From RGIG3009 sp964390295 (lineage in GTDB: Bacteria; Bacillota; Clostridia; Oscillospirales; Acutalibacteraceae), in the NCBI GenBank assembly GCA_964390295.1, contig CAYMHR010000002.1:1-64000 (forward strand): DNA of 64,000 bases, read 5' to 3'. The position numbers and the translations under genes were made by a program. The notes under the pieces were generated by a model. That model did not search any database, was not told where the DNA came from, and worked only from the letters and a program-made list of their open reading frames with translations. Positions 55,575 to 63,986 of the stretch are shown here, in pieces. How positions within the stretch are numbered: position 1 is the first letter of the stretch; every line of letters starts with the position of its first letter.

Positions 55575-56309
55575 GTGAGGCTGTACTACGATCTTCATCT
55601 GCACTCCTGTCTCTCTCCCTGCGGCGACGACGATATGACCCCTCACGACCTGGTGCAAATGGCGGCCCTGCTGGGGCTGAACGCCATCGCCCTGACCGAC
55701 CACAACACCTGCGGCAACTGCCCGGCGGCAGCCGAAGTCGCCCGTGAGCTGGGCTTGCTGTTTTTGCCCGGCATGGAGCTGTGCACCGCCGAAGAAGCGC
55801 ACGTGGTCTGCTTGTTTCCCTCGGTGGAGCAGGCGCTCGTCTTTGAATCGATCGTTCGCCCCACTCTGCCGCCGGTTTCCAATCGTCCCGATATTTTTGG
55901 AGAACAGGTGATTCGTAACGCCGCCGACGAACCGATCGGCACACATCCGACGTTGCTCACCATCGCCTCCGGCATCAGCGTGGATCAGGTGGCCGGACTG
56001 GCGCGTGCCCACGGCGGCACCGCATTTCCGGCGCACGTCGATCGTCCCTCCTACAGCGTCATCGCCTCACTCGGCACGGTGCCGGAAGTCGGCTTTACTT
56101 CCGCCGAGATCAGCGCTTCCGGCGATCCGGTGGCGTTGTGCCAACGGCACCCAGTGCTGAACGGACTTCCGCTGTTGCTCAATTCCGACGCGCATCGGCT
56201 GGAGGATATTGCCGAGCCGCGCGCCTGGCTGGAGCTGTCGGAAGCGACTCCTGCCGCCCTGATTGCGGCATTGAACGGCACGTATCCCTGCGGCTGGTCC
56301 CGTGGCTGA
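55575..56309 (+). CDS. PHP-domain phosphoesterase
   Basis: 244 aa from GTG after AAAGGAG. Metal-binding motifs are YDLHLHSCLSPCGDDD, ALTDHNTCGN, PGMELCTAEE, TAFPAHVDRPS and LNSDAHRLEDI. The family (YciV/TrpH-like) includes nucleoside phosphodiesterases and 5'-3' exonucleases. It is the last gene of the DRTGG/hydrogenase-like operon and may turn over a signal or product made there. Confidence 0.85.
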   Translation: MRLYYDLHLHSCLSPCGDDDMTPHDLVQMAALLGLNAIALTDHNTCGNCPAAAEVARELGLLFLPGMELCTAEEAHVVCLFPSVEQALVFESIVRPTLPPVSNRPDIFGEQVIRNAADEPIGTHPTLLTIASGISVDQVAGLARAHGGTAFPAHVDRPSYSVIASLGTVPEVGFTSAEISASGDPVALCQRHPVLNGLPLLLNSDAHRLEDIAEPRAWLELSEATPAALIAALNGTYPCGWSRG

Positions 56310-56599
56310 ACACCGCACAGCCGTGCGTTCTCAACTCGCCCTCTCAGTCACCTGCGGTGACAGCTCTCCCAGAGGGAGAGCCAAGGGGGTGCCATGACCG
56401 CAACCATTTTGTTCCACGCACCAGCCTATTCTCGGCTCCCCCTCTGGGGGAGCTGGCGGCGTAGCCGCCTGAGAGGGCATCGTGCAACGGAAAGCATCGA
56501 CTTCGCGCGAATCAGTCACAATTCAGCGCCACGCACTGGCTTGTTCTCGGCTCTCCCTCTGGGAGAGCTGGCGGCGTAGCCGTCTGAGAGGGTAAAACT

Positions 56600-56974
56600 A
56601 TGACCATACCAAAGAATAACCATCAACTAGGGACTGCCCGAAAGCTCCGCAAAGCGATGACGCCCCACGAACGCAAGCTCTGGTATCTGTTTCTCCGCAA
56701 ATATCCGGTGAAAATTTACAAACAGCGAATCATCGGCAACTACGTCGTGGATTTTTACTGTGCCTCTGCCGGACTGGTCATTGAGCTGGACGGGTCACAG
56801 CATTATGACTCGCCGGGATTGACCCACGATTCTGCACGCACGGCTTTTCTGAAATCGCTTGGGCTGGAGGTTCTGCGGTTTTCCAATCGGGAGATTGACA
56901 GCGACTTTCAAAGCGTATGCGAACAAATTGATCTTACCATTCGCGATCGAGGCCCTCTCAGTCACCTGCGGTGA
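56600..56974 (+). CDS. DUF559 endonuclease-like protein
   Basis: 124 aa. MTPHERKLWYLFLRK, FKxQRIIGNYVVDFYC-type text (YKQRIIGNYVVDFYC) and VIELDGSQHYD give the Vsr-like fold of DUF559, with acidic residues expected for a PD-(D/E)XK-type nuclease. The last residues (GPLSHLR) and the stop codon are supplied by a form I repeat element. The gene is flanked by 199-bp direct repeats. It has no strong ribosome-binding site. Confidence 0.75.
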   Translation: MTIPKNNHQLGTARKLRKAMTPHERKLWYLFLRKYPVKIYKQRIIGNYVVDFYCASAGLVIELDGSQHYDSPGLTHDSARTAFLKSLGLEVLRFSNREIDSDFQSVCEQIDLTIRDRGPLSHLR

Positions 56975-57265
56975 CAGCTCTCCCAGAGGGAGAGCCAAGG
57001 GGGTGCCATGACCGCAACCATTTTGTTCCACGCACCAGCCTATTCTCGGCTCCCCCTCTGGGGGAGCTGGCGGCGTAGCCGCCTGAGAGGGCATCGTGCA
57101 ACGGAAAGCATCGACTTCGCGCGAATCAGTCACAATTCAGCGCCACGCACCGACTCATTCTCGGCTCCCCCTCTGGGGGAGCTGGCGGCGTAGCCGCCTG
57201 AGAGGGCATCGTGCAACGGAAAGCATCGACTTCGCGCGAATCAGTCACAATTCAGCGCCACGCAC

Positions 57266-57365
57266 NNNNNNNNNNNNNNNNNNNNNNNNNNNNNNNNNNN
57301 NNNNNNNNNNNNNNNNNNNNNNNNNNNNNNNNNNNNNNNNNNNNNNNNNNNNNNNNNNNNNNNNN
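57266..57365. other. Scaffold gap of 100 N
   Basis: A run of exactly 100 N inside the tandem repeat array. This is the usual placeholder for a gap of unknown size, so more repeats or genes may be missing. The sequence after it resumes within the same unit. Confidence 0.99.
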
Positions 57366-57441
57366 GCCACGCACTGGCTTGTTCTCGGCTCTCCCTCTGG
57401 GAGAGCTGGCGGCGTAGCCGCCTGAGAGGGCGTCACAACCA

Positions 57442-57479
57442 AAAACCGCCCGGCTTCTATTCTGAAGCCGGGCGGTTTT
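57442..57479 (-). terminator. Terminator of the beta-rich protein gene
   Basis: Perfect 16-bp stem (57442-57457 with 57464-57479) with T residues on the minus-strand 3' side, 10 bp past the stop. Confidence 0.85.
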
Positions 57480-57488
57480 ACTTTTGCT

Positions 57489-57914
57489 TTATTCCTCTGT
57501 CAGGGAGACGTTGCGGTAGAGCGTTTCACCCTTGTTCACACTGCTGAAATGGTCCATGCGGCGCAGGGTCCACTCCATGCGCGTCGGGGTTTCCGCCACG
57601 TCGCCGGTGGTAAAGTGAAACTCCTGCACGCGCCAGTCGTAGGTGCCGTGCGGAAGCTCGGTGGTGGCAATGCCCACCGTCCCCTCAGGCACGCGGTTGA
57701 CGTGCAGCTCCGGGTAGCCCGGCTCCTCGTTCTTGTACTCGAAGCGGAAGCAATACGCCGTGTGCGGCTTCAACCGCACGTTAGCAACCACGTCGTAGCG
57801 TCCGGTCTCCGATTCCACGATCGGCTTGCCGTACTCCCAAAACTCAATGCCATAGCTTCCGTCGCGCCCGACCTTCACCGTCACGGTGGAATCCATGGCG
57901 ATCGGTGCTTCCAT
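57489..57914 (-). CDS. Uncharacterised beta-rich protein
   Basis: About 141 aa without signal peptide, starting MEAPIAMDSTVTVKVGRDG after AAAGGAG (ATG at 57914). Alternating polar/hydrophobic stretches (YDVVANVRLKPHTAYCFRFEY, shortened here in meaning; GTYDWRVQEFHF) suggest a beta-sandwich, perhaps carbohydrate-binding. I recognise no family. It lies beside surface-carbohydrate genes and has its own terminator. Confidence 0.65.
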   Translation of the reverse strand: MEAPIAMDSTVTVKVGRDGSYGIEFWEYGKPIVESETGRYDVVANVRLKPHTAYCFRFEYKNEEPGYPELHVNRVPEGTVGIATTELPHGTYDWRVQEFHFTTGDVAETPTRMEWTLRRMDHFSSVNKGETLYRNVSLTEE

Positions 57915-58001
57915 AGCGATTCTCCTTTCTCGCAGTCCCTTTGATCCGAAAAGCGGCAAAGTGCCCCGACGGATCTTCCGCCGGGGCGCCTGTGTTAGCC
58001 G

Positions 58002-58139
58002 TTAAATTGAAAGGTTTTCGCTATCGTCACTGTTGTCTTCCACAGTGGGTTCGCTCTGGATAACAGAAATGGCGATCGCCGCGTCAACGGTCAAGTTCAT
58101 AACCTCCAAAAGGGGCTTTTGATAGTTTTTTATATCCAA
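58002..58139 (-). CDS. Small peptide (about 43-45 aa), non-AUG start
   Basis: An open frame after AAGGAGGA encodes KNYQKPLLEVMNLTVDAA and an acidic C-terminus (VEDNSDDSENLSI). The opening matches a short-peptide pattern I associate with Firmicutes (MKxYxKPxLEV). No ATG sits there: a TTG (58139) is only 2 nt after GGAGG, while an in-frame ATA (58133) has better spacing and would give MKNYQKP. It lies 15 bp downstream of the 1257-aa secreted protein gene, likely in the same transcript. Secretion or modification is not evident. Confidence 0.5.
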   Translation of the reverse strand: MDIKNYQKPLLEVMNLTVDAAIAISVIQSEPTVEDNSDDSENLSI

Positions 58140-58153
58140 TTCCTCCTTCCGAA

Positions 58154-61100
58154 TTACATACGCGCCTGCACGGCGTCGACACTGTCAGTCAGCGTGCTTT
58201 CGGTGTACTCGGTCGTGGTCATTCCGGTATTAAGGTCCATCAGCTGGATATAGCCGCGTGCCACGTACTCGCGAGCTTCGAAGGTCGCCTGATCCAGGCT
58301 CGCGCCCTTCTTCATAACGACGGTGAAGTCGATATAGCTCTTCGTGTAGTCGAGAACCACCATCTCTTCGTGTTCTGTATAGGAGTCCACACGCCACTTG
58401 GCATTATCAAAGGTCAGCTCTTCGCCAGTGGGCAGAGCGTCCACACGGGTCAGAATCGAACCGAAGCCGACTACGGCGTAGTTCGTGCCGTTGTACCGCA
58501 CGGTGATGTGCTCATCTTCCGCGTTGAACGTGCCCTTCTTCAACTGCAGACGGGTCAGGAAGCGGATGCCGTCCACTTCGCTGTCGGCGTTATAGTGCAG
58601 GGAGGTACCCATGGTATCCATGTAGTAGGTATCCTGCGTGTCATCGCTCCACGGAATCAGCGTGGCCGCTACGTGCGCCGCGTTGTCGCCCATGATGAAC
58701 TGATAGCGACGGCCGTCGCCGGAGCCGAAGTTATCGGCGGTGTAGCCGTTGACAACGTCCTTGTTCAGGATGGCAACGTCGCCGTCCTTCGTATTGGCAA
58801 CCAGCGACTTCAGCACGGTGGGCTGTGCGCCGTGGTCAGTAACCTTCACGTCCACGACAGTACCGGCCGGAACATTCTTCAGGTAGGTGTGCCAGGTGGC
58901 ACCGCTGTCGATGGAAACCTCGGTCAGATAACCGCCGCTGATGGTGGCGTTCAGCGAATGACCGCTATCCACGCGCTTCAGCGTGACGTTATCGATATAG
59001 CAGTACGCATCGCTGTTGGTGTTACCTCCGACGACGAAGTAGAAGGTGTTGCTGTTCATCTTCGTCATGGAGTTGGTGAAGAACGTCACCGTCTTGGTCG
59101 TCCACTCGGCGGAGTTCGACACGTTCACGTCGTAGAACTTCGAATCGCCAGCGCGCTGGTTTTTCGCGTCGTCCTGACCGATCCAGAACTTGAAGTTGGT
59201 ATTGGAATCGATCCAGGTCTGGTTCATCTTGTAATCGAAGGTGAACTCGTACATGGCGTAGCTTTCCAGAAGCGGGAAGCCGCTGGTCAGGTCGAACGAA
59301 CCGGCCTGGTTACCGGACAGTGCCAGCACGTTGTTGTCTTCGCAACCGGGCTCGGCAACAACTGAGGTAACAAATTGACCATTGGTGTTGAACTTCTGGT
59401 CGCCGTACGCAAAGCTCAGGTCGGGCAGGATGCTGTCGCCGTCCTCGATCAGGCGCAGGCTGAGGTTATCCACGTAGATCGCGCCGTCCGTCGCGAGCGA
59501 TCTCACGTGGAAGTACAGGTTGTAAGCGGAGTTCATGGACGGGGCATCGCCGGTGGTCAACCACACGTACTGCCGGGTCCATTCGGTGGACAATGTCTCC
59601 ATATAACCGCCGCCGTACATGGTCACGTCGGGGCAGTTACCGCCGACGAGGCCGATCTGAACGTAGTCGGTGCCGCTGGTAGAGCGGGCAACGTAGGAGA
59701 ACAGATACGTCGAATTGGGACGCATGGCGTAGTCGTTCTTGTAGATATACTTGGCTTCCTTGTCGTCGAGCTTCAGACCGACGCTGCCGTTCACACCGTA
59801 GCCGGAGGCAATCTCAAAGCCGGTGCCGGAGGTGTTGTTCGCCTTGTAGAACGAGATGCCGTGATTGGCAGCTTCCATGTCGCCGTTCGGGAACTGCTCC
59901 ACGGGCCATGCGACTTCAATATCGCAGGTCGCGGTGAAGGCGCCGGAGGTCGCCGTAATGGTGACGGTGCCGCCCTTCTTGGCAGTGACCAGACCGGTGC
60001 CGGAAACGGTTGCCACGCTGGTGTCGGAGGACGACCAGGTGACCGCGTTTACCAGATAGGAGCTGACGGGAGCTTCGGTCGCCGTCAGTTGCAGGGTCTC
60101 ACCGATCGACAGCTCTGCCGCGGTCTTGTTCAGCGTAATGCCGGTCGCGTTATCGATGTGCTCCCACGACACGCTGTCGATATAGAGGTCGGCATCGGTA
60201 GGCGTCCACAGACCGATCATATAGTTGTAGTTGACGTTGAACTTGTTGATATCCACAACGTAGGTCGTGGTGGTCCAGCCGTCGGCACCGGTGGTGCTGG
60301 TGGTCTGGAGCATCGTAGCGTGAGCAGAGGCGTTCACCAACGCATACGAGCCACCCTTATGACGGATGGTGTAGCGGTGAAGCTGGGCTCTATCCCACGT
60401 GCCGAGATCGGGCACGGGGAAGTATACCGCCGTTTTGGAATCGACTTTCGGCACCTTCAGCACGTTGTTCTCTGCATCGTCGGGATCGGCAACCACGGTA
60501 GCTCCGTAATTCGGAATCAGCTCGTTGCGGAAGCCTGCCCAGAAGAAATACTGTGCCGTGTCACCGTTGAAGTCTTCGGTGATCTTAAAGTTTTCGGGCA
60601 TTTTCACAATGCGGACGTTGTCGATATAAATATCGTGTGCCACGTCAGCGCTGCCGTTGGCATAGGCCTTGAAGGAGAACGAGTAATCGCCATTGATCGT
60701 AAAGTCCTTGTCGGTGGCAACAGTCGTGTAGATGCGCTGCCATTCACCATACGTCTCGCCGGTGGTGTCCCTGCTCGTGGTAAAGTTGTGTATGGACACG
60801 TTCTGGGTGTTATCGATCTGGAAACGGAGCTGATCGCCCTTCACATCGAAGGAGATCAAATACGTTTGACCGGCTTCCCAGCCGAGTTTGTCCATGCCCT
60901 TCCAGTACCAGTAACTATTGAACGGCGTACCGGCAGCGATTTTCAGCATCGTGTTGCCGCTTGCATCGGTATAAGAACCGGGCATATCTTTCCACGTGCC
61001 GGTGTTGCCGTTGGCAATATCACCGTCAGCCAGCATGTTGTCGTCCACGGTAATAGCGCAGGTGGCCGACAGACCGGCTACGGAAGCGGTGATGGTCGCC

Positions 61101-61927
61101 TTGCCTTCGGCTTTGGCGGTGACAACACCGTTCTTGACCGTGGCAACGGCCGTATTGCTGCTGGTCCACGCAATGCTCTCATTGGAGGAGAACAGTGGCA
61201 GTACGGAAGCGGTGAGCGTCACGGTCTCGCTCGTCTTCAGCTTCTTCGCGGTGACGTCCAGCGTCATCGATTCCGGCGCCACTTCCACTAACTTGACATC
61301 GTCAATATAGGTGGCTTTGGTATTGTCGGCATAGCCATTATTCGTCTTGGCGAAGTTGAGGATATAGTTCAGGTTCAGACTGGTCGTTTCGGACTTCACG
61401 TAGAAGTCCAGCGAGCAGTTCTGCCACGTGTCTGTGTTGTCACCCCACGTGATCCAGGTGCCGCCGACCGGCGTTCTGTTGACGCCGTTGATCGCAGTGG
61501 CCATACCGCCACCCATGATATAGCTGGCGATCTTGCCGCCGTAAATGCGGAAGGTCAGACGATACGCCGTATCGGTTTTCAAGCTCATGTTGTTGTTACC
61601 GGTTTCGGCGTTGTGCAGGTTGTAGAACTGGAACCAAATGTCGCTGGTGGTATAGTCACCTTTATCTACCTTTTCCTGCGTGGGGATCATAGCGACCTTG
61701 TTCGTGCCACCGGCAGGGTCGTTCACGATCGTAGAATTGGTTTTAATGCCGTTCATGCCGGAGTTTGAGGGGAGGTCCTCCTCAAAATCACCGATGCCAT
61801 TGAACAGGTCGACGGGGGTAGTGGTCGCATCGTCGGCGCTTACCGGCAGGACAAGGCCGGGAATCGCCAGGCACACGACCAGCGCGAGGGACAGGAGAAG
61901 TGCCAGAGATTTCTTGAACTTCACCAT
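58154..61927 (-). CDS. Large secreted protein with two Big2 Ig-like domains and CBM-like modules
   Basis: 1257 aa. Signal peptide 1-31 (AIPGLVLPVSA). Modules, roughly: CBM4/9-like 40-215; Big2 219-296 (ITWTSSNTAVATV-type core); CBM-like 297-447; CBM-like 450-590; Big2 592-672; CBM-like 680-835; CBM-like 840-1000; then a C-terminal region (1000-1257) of unknown type. The repeated YIDDVKL, YIDNVRI, YVDNLSL and YIDNVTL strands mark the ends of jelly-roll modules. No catalytic domain, sortase motif or dockerin was seen, so it is probably a glycan-binding surface or extracellular protein. AAAGGGGG precedes the ATG. Confidence 0.8.
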   Translation of the reverse strand: MVKFKKSLALLLSLALVVCLAIPGLVLPVSADDATTTPVDLFNGIGDFEEDLPSNSGMNGIKTNSTIVNDPAGGTNKVAMIPTQEKVDKGDYTTSDIWFQFYNLHNAETGNNNMSLKTDTAYRLTFRIYGGKIASYIMGGGMATAINGVNRTPVGGTWITWGDNTDTWQNCSLDFYVKSETTSLNLNYILNFAKTNNGYADNTKATYIDDVKLVEVAPESMTLDVTAKKLKTSETVTLTASVLPLFSSNESIAWTSSNTAVATVKNGVVTAKAEGKATITASVAGLSATCAITVDDNMLADGDIANGNTGTWKDMPGSYTDASGNTMLKIAAGTPFNSYWYWKGMDKLGWEAGQTYLISFDVKGDQLRFQIDNTQNVSIHNFTTSRDTTGETYGEWQRIYTTVATDKDFTINGDYSFSFKAYANGSADVAHDIYIDNVRIVKMPENFKITEDFNGDTAQYFFWAGFRNELIPNYGATVVADPDDAENNVLKVPKVDSKTAVYFPVPDLGTWDRAQLHRYTIRHKGGSYALVNASAHATMLQTTSTTGADGWTTTTYVVDINKFNVNYNYMIGLWTPTDADLYIDSVSWEHIDNATGITLNKTAAELSIGETLQLTATEAPVSSYLVNAVTWSSSDTSVATVSGTGLVTAKKGGTVTITATSGAFTATCDIEVAWPVEQFPNGDMEAANHGISFYKANNTSGTGFEIASGYGVNGSVGLKLDDKEAKYIYKNDYAMRPNSTYLFSYVARSTSGTDYVQIGLVGGNCPDVTMYGGGYMETLSTEWTRQYVWLTTGDAPSMNSAYNLYFHVRSLATDGAIYVDNLSLRLIEDGDSILPDLSFAYGDQKFNTNGQFVTSVVAEPGCEDNNVLALSGNQAGSFDLTSGFPLLESYAMYEFTFDYKMNQTWIDSNTNFKFWIGQDDAKNQRAGDSKFYDVNVSNSAEWTTKTVTFFTNSMTKMNSNTFYFVVGGNTNSDAYCYIDNVTLKRVDSGHSLNATISGGYLTEVSIDSGATWHTYLKNVPAGTVVDVKVTDHGAQPTVLKSLVANTKDGDVAILNKDVVNGYTADNFGSGDGRRYQFIMGDNAAHVAATLIPWSDDTQDTYYMDTMGTSLHYNADSEVDGIRFLTRLQLKKGTFNAEDEHITVRYNGTNYAVVGFGSILTRVDALPTGEELTFDNAKWRVDSYTEHEEMVVLDYTKSYIDFTVVMKKGASLDQATFEAREYVARGYIQLMDLNTGMTTTEYTESTLTDSVDAVQARM

Positions 61928-62053
61928 GCGTGAAGCCCCCTTTCATAAAATGCGGATGTGCCCCGTGGGGCGGCCGCCACCCGGCGGCAGAGCACTACCC
62001 TCTGTGCTCAAGCTCATTTGTCGGCGGTGCCGTACACACCGCGTGGTTACAGA

Positions 62054-62142
62054 CCCTCTCAGTCACCTGCGGTGACAGCTCTCCCAGAGGGAGAGCCAAG
62101 GGATTGCGGTTTGGGTGACAACTCTCCCAGAGGGAGAGCCGA
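62054..62142. repeat. Double-hairpin repeat, form I, plus a partial second copy
   Basis: 62054-62100 matches form I of the 56-57 kb array (CTCTCAGTCACCTGCGGTGA followed by the GCTCTCCC/GGGAGAGC hairpin). A partial copy with only the second hairpin follows at about 62118-62142. The rest of 61928-62266 holds no gene. Confidence 0.85.
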
Positions 62143-62205
62143 GACCGAGCCGGTACACGATGCCGGAGACGCGAAAACCGACAAAAAACGCTTTCACATT
62201 AAAGA

Positions 62206-62243
62206 GGGGTATACCCCCCGCCGGGATTACGCCCAGCGGGGGG
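62206..62243 (-). other. GC-rich hairpin between the binding-protein gene and the secreted-protein gene
   Basis: CCCCCCG...CGGGGGG with an inner GGG/CCC pair (62214-62243), overlapping a GGGGTATACCCC palindrome (62206-62217). No T-run follows on the minus strand, so it may stabilise the upstream mRNA end or terminate weakly. Confidence 0.5.
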
Positions 62244-62266
62244 ATAATACGCTGTGTGATGAGAGA

Positions 62267-63904
62267 TTAGGCAGTCAACGCGGTGTTGATGATCTTCTCC
62301 GCCATCTTCTTGTAGCCCTTCAAAACCACGGTGGGTTTCTGGCCGTTCTGAGCAACCGCGATGGAGATGCTGGTGGAGATTCCACCCAGCGAACCGGCGG
62401 AAGTCTTGAAGCCGTCCATGGGGCCGATGAGGTTATCACTATCCAAGAGGCTGCAAGAGAGCTTCTTCAGATCAGACGGCATGTTGGGGTGATACGCCTG
62501 GTTGTGGTTGTTGACGGAGTCGTGCTTGGCAAATGCCAGAGCGCACAGGACGCCTTCCTTCGTAGCACCGGCACCGGCACCGTAGCCCATCCAGTCCCAA
62601 ATGACGGTGGGGCCGTTGGAGCCGTAGGTCGGCAGCGGCACGAAGCCGAGGTTGTTCATGCTCTTGTCAAAGGCGGAAGCATTCGGGATGCTGGAGGAGA
62701 ACGTCCAGTAAGCACCCATGGTGGACAGCAGGGAAACGGTGGTGCCGTTTTCGAACTGGTCTCGGCCGGCGTCGTACTGATCCTTCATGTTGGCAACCTT
62801 GTGCTCGCCGTAGCAGAACTTCTGCAACATTTCAAACGCTTCGTACAGCTTGGAGTCGGACAGGTTTTCCACCAGACGGCCGTCGCTGGTCAGCTTCGCC
62901 AGGTTGGTGTCGAAGGAGCAGATGAACTGCGCCTCGTAATACGGTGCGATTGCGTTGATGCCGTACTTGTTGTTATCCACATCCTGGATGGCATACAGCA
63001 TATCGTACAGGGTCTGCCAATCCCACTTGCCCGCTTTGTACAGAGCCAGCGGATCCTTGGCACCGGTGTAACCGGCCTTGCTGAATTCCTTCTTGTTGTA
63101 CCAGATACCGGTAACGGTCTGCAGGTAGTTACCGCCGACGCAATACACGTGGCCGTTCAGCGACAGAGCTTGCGCCAGTGACTTGGAATAACCGCCTTCC
63201 GTGACAGATTTGCTGGTCCACAAGTCCGCCGTAGTGATGTAATCATCCAGCGGCTGCATGAGGTTGGCCGTGATCTGCGACGGATAGTCGAAGCTATAGA
63301 AGAATACGATGTCGTACGGTTTGCCAGCCGCCAGAGCGGACGCCAGCGAGTTGACGTAGTTGGCCGTAGGAACGGCATCGATGCTCAGCTTGACGTTGTA
63401 CCGCTTTTCGAAATCCTTATGCCAGCCGTCGTGCTGCTCATCCCAGGAAGAACCGTAGTAAGCAAAACGATAGGTCTTGCCACCGAAGTTCAGGCCCTTT
63501 TCCACCGGCGTGGTGCCACTCTTGATGTTGATGGCGCCCATATTGGCCGCCTGGCCACTCTTCTTCGTCGTGGTGGTGGTCTTCAGCGTCTTCTTGGTTT
63601 TGACTGTGGTGGTTGCTACCGGCTTACCCTGCGCGTCGGTTGCCACGGTGGTGGTGACCGGCTTGCCGTCGGCGTTCGTCACCGTAGTCGCGTTAGCGCC
63701 AGATTCCGCACCGCCATCGTCATCGCCCGTGTCGGGATCGACAACGCCGTCGTCATCACCGGCAGGTTCGACTGTGGTGGTCGTCGTATCGGCGGCGGTA
63801 GTGGTAGCGGCGGTGTCATCGTTCTTATCGCCCTTGCCGCAAGCAGCGAGCGGAAGAACCATGAGCAGAGCCAGCACCAGAGCCAAACTGCGCTTCAGTT
63901 TCAT
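62267..63904 (-). CDS. Extracellular solute-binding lipoprotein (family 1)
   Basis: 545 aa. Lipoprotein signal (LALLMVLPLAAC, Cys22) followed by a long Thr/Gly/Asp-rich linker (about 27-120, with TTTTTVE and KTTTTTKKS) and a type I binding-protein domain (about 130-545; DFEKRYNVKLSIDAVP, WNPMGYGAG-like WDWMGYGAGAG). It would bind an extracellular sugar or similar solute for an ABC importer, but no permease gene lies in the window. Its upstream 95 bp contain two hairpins and no clear promoter; AAAAGGGG precedes the ATG. Confidence 0.85.
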   Translation of the reverse strand: MKLKRSLALVLALLMVLPLAACGKGDKNDDTAATTTAADTTTTTVEPAGDDDGVVDPDTGDDDGGAESGANATTVTNADGKPVTTTVATDAQGKPVATTTVKTKKTLKTTTTTKKSGQAANMGAINIKSGTTPVEKGLNFGGKTYRFAYYGSSWDEQHDGWHKDFEKRYNVKLSIDAVPTANYVNSLASALAAGKPYDIVFFYSFDYPSQITANLMQPLDDYITTADLWTSKSVTEGGYSKSLAQALSLNGHVYCVGGNYLQTVTGIWYNKKEFSKAGYTGAKDPLALYKAGKWDWQTLYDMLYAIQDVDNNKYGINAIAPYYEAQFICSFDTNLAKLTSDGRLVENLSDSKLYEAFEMLQKFCYGEHKVANMKDQYDAGRDQFENGTTVSLLSTMGAYWTFSSSIPNASAFDKSMNNLGFVPLPTYGSNGPTVIWDWMGYGAGAGATKEGVLCALAFAKHDSVNNHNQAYHPNMPSDLKKLSCSLLDSDNLIGPMDGFKTSAGSLGGISTSISIAVAQNGQKPTVVLKGYKKMAEKIINTALTA

Positions 63905-63934
63905 ACTATTACCCCTTTTTTAAAATTTTGTGCG

Positions 63935-63986
63935 ATCCGGCTACGTACGCCGGACGCTTTGCGGCGGCGGCAATGACATGCACCGC
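63935..63986. other. Two small hairpins upstream of the binding-protein gene
   Basis: TCCGGC/GCCGGA (around 63936-63954) and GCGGCGG/CCGCCGC (63961-63986) inverted repeats. They may end an upstream minus-strand transcript beyond the window or form a leader structure; no T-run is evident. Confidence 0.3.

Larger units (their letters stand above)
56338..57431. repeat. Array of double-hairpin (REP-like) repeats in tandem 115-bp units
   Basis: The array holds two mirror forms of one element of about 46 bp. Form I (56338-56383, 56952-56997) has stems GTCACC/GGTGAC and GCTCTCCC/GGGAGAGC. Form II (56431-56478, 56547-56592, 57045-57092, 57160-57207, 57384-57431) has GGCGGC/GCCGCC and GCTCCCCC/GGGGGAGC. 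Form II lies in units repeating every 115 bp. The segment 56338-56536 recurs perfectly as 56952-57150 (199 bp), on either side of the DUF559 gene. Confidence 0.85.

Noticed and set aside
56338..57431. CRISPR array
   Set aside because: Repeats are spaced at 115 bp with the same spacers repeated, are of two mirror forms, and no cas gene is near.
59375..61291. Long plus-strand open frame of about 638 codons
   Set aside because: It lies opposite the secreted CBM/Big2 protein and has a Val/Gly/His-rich composition without domains.
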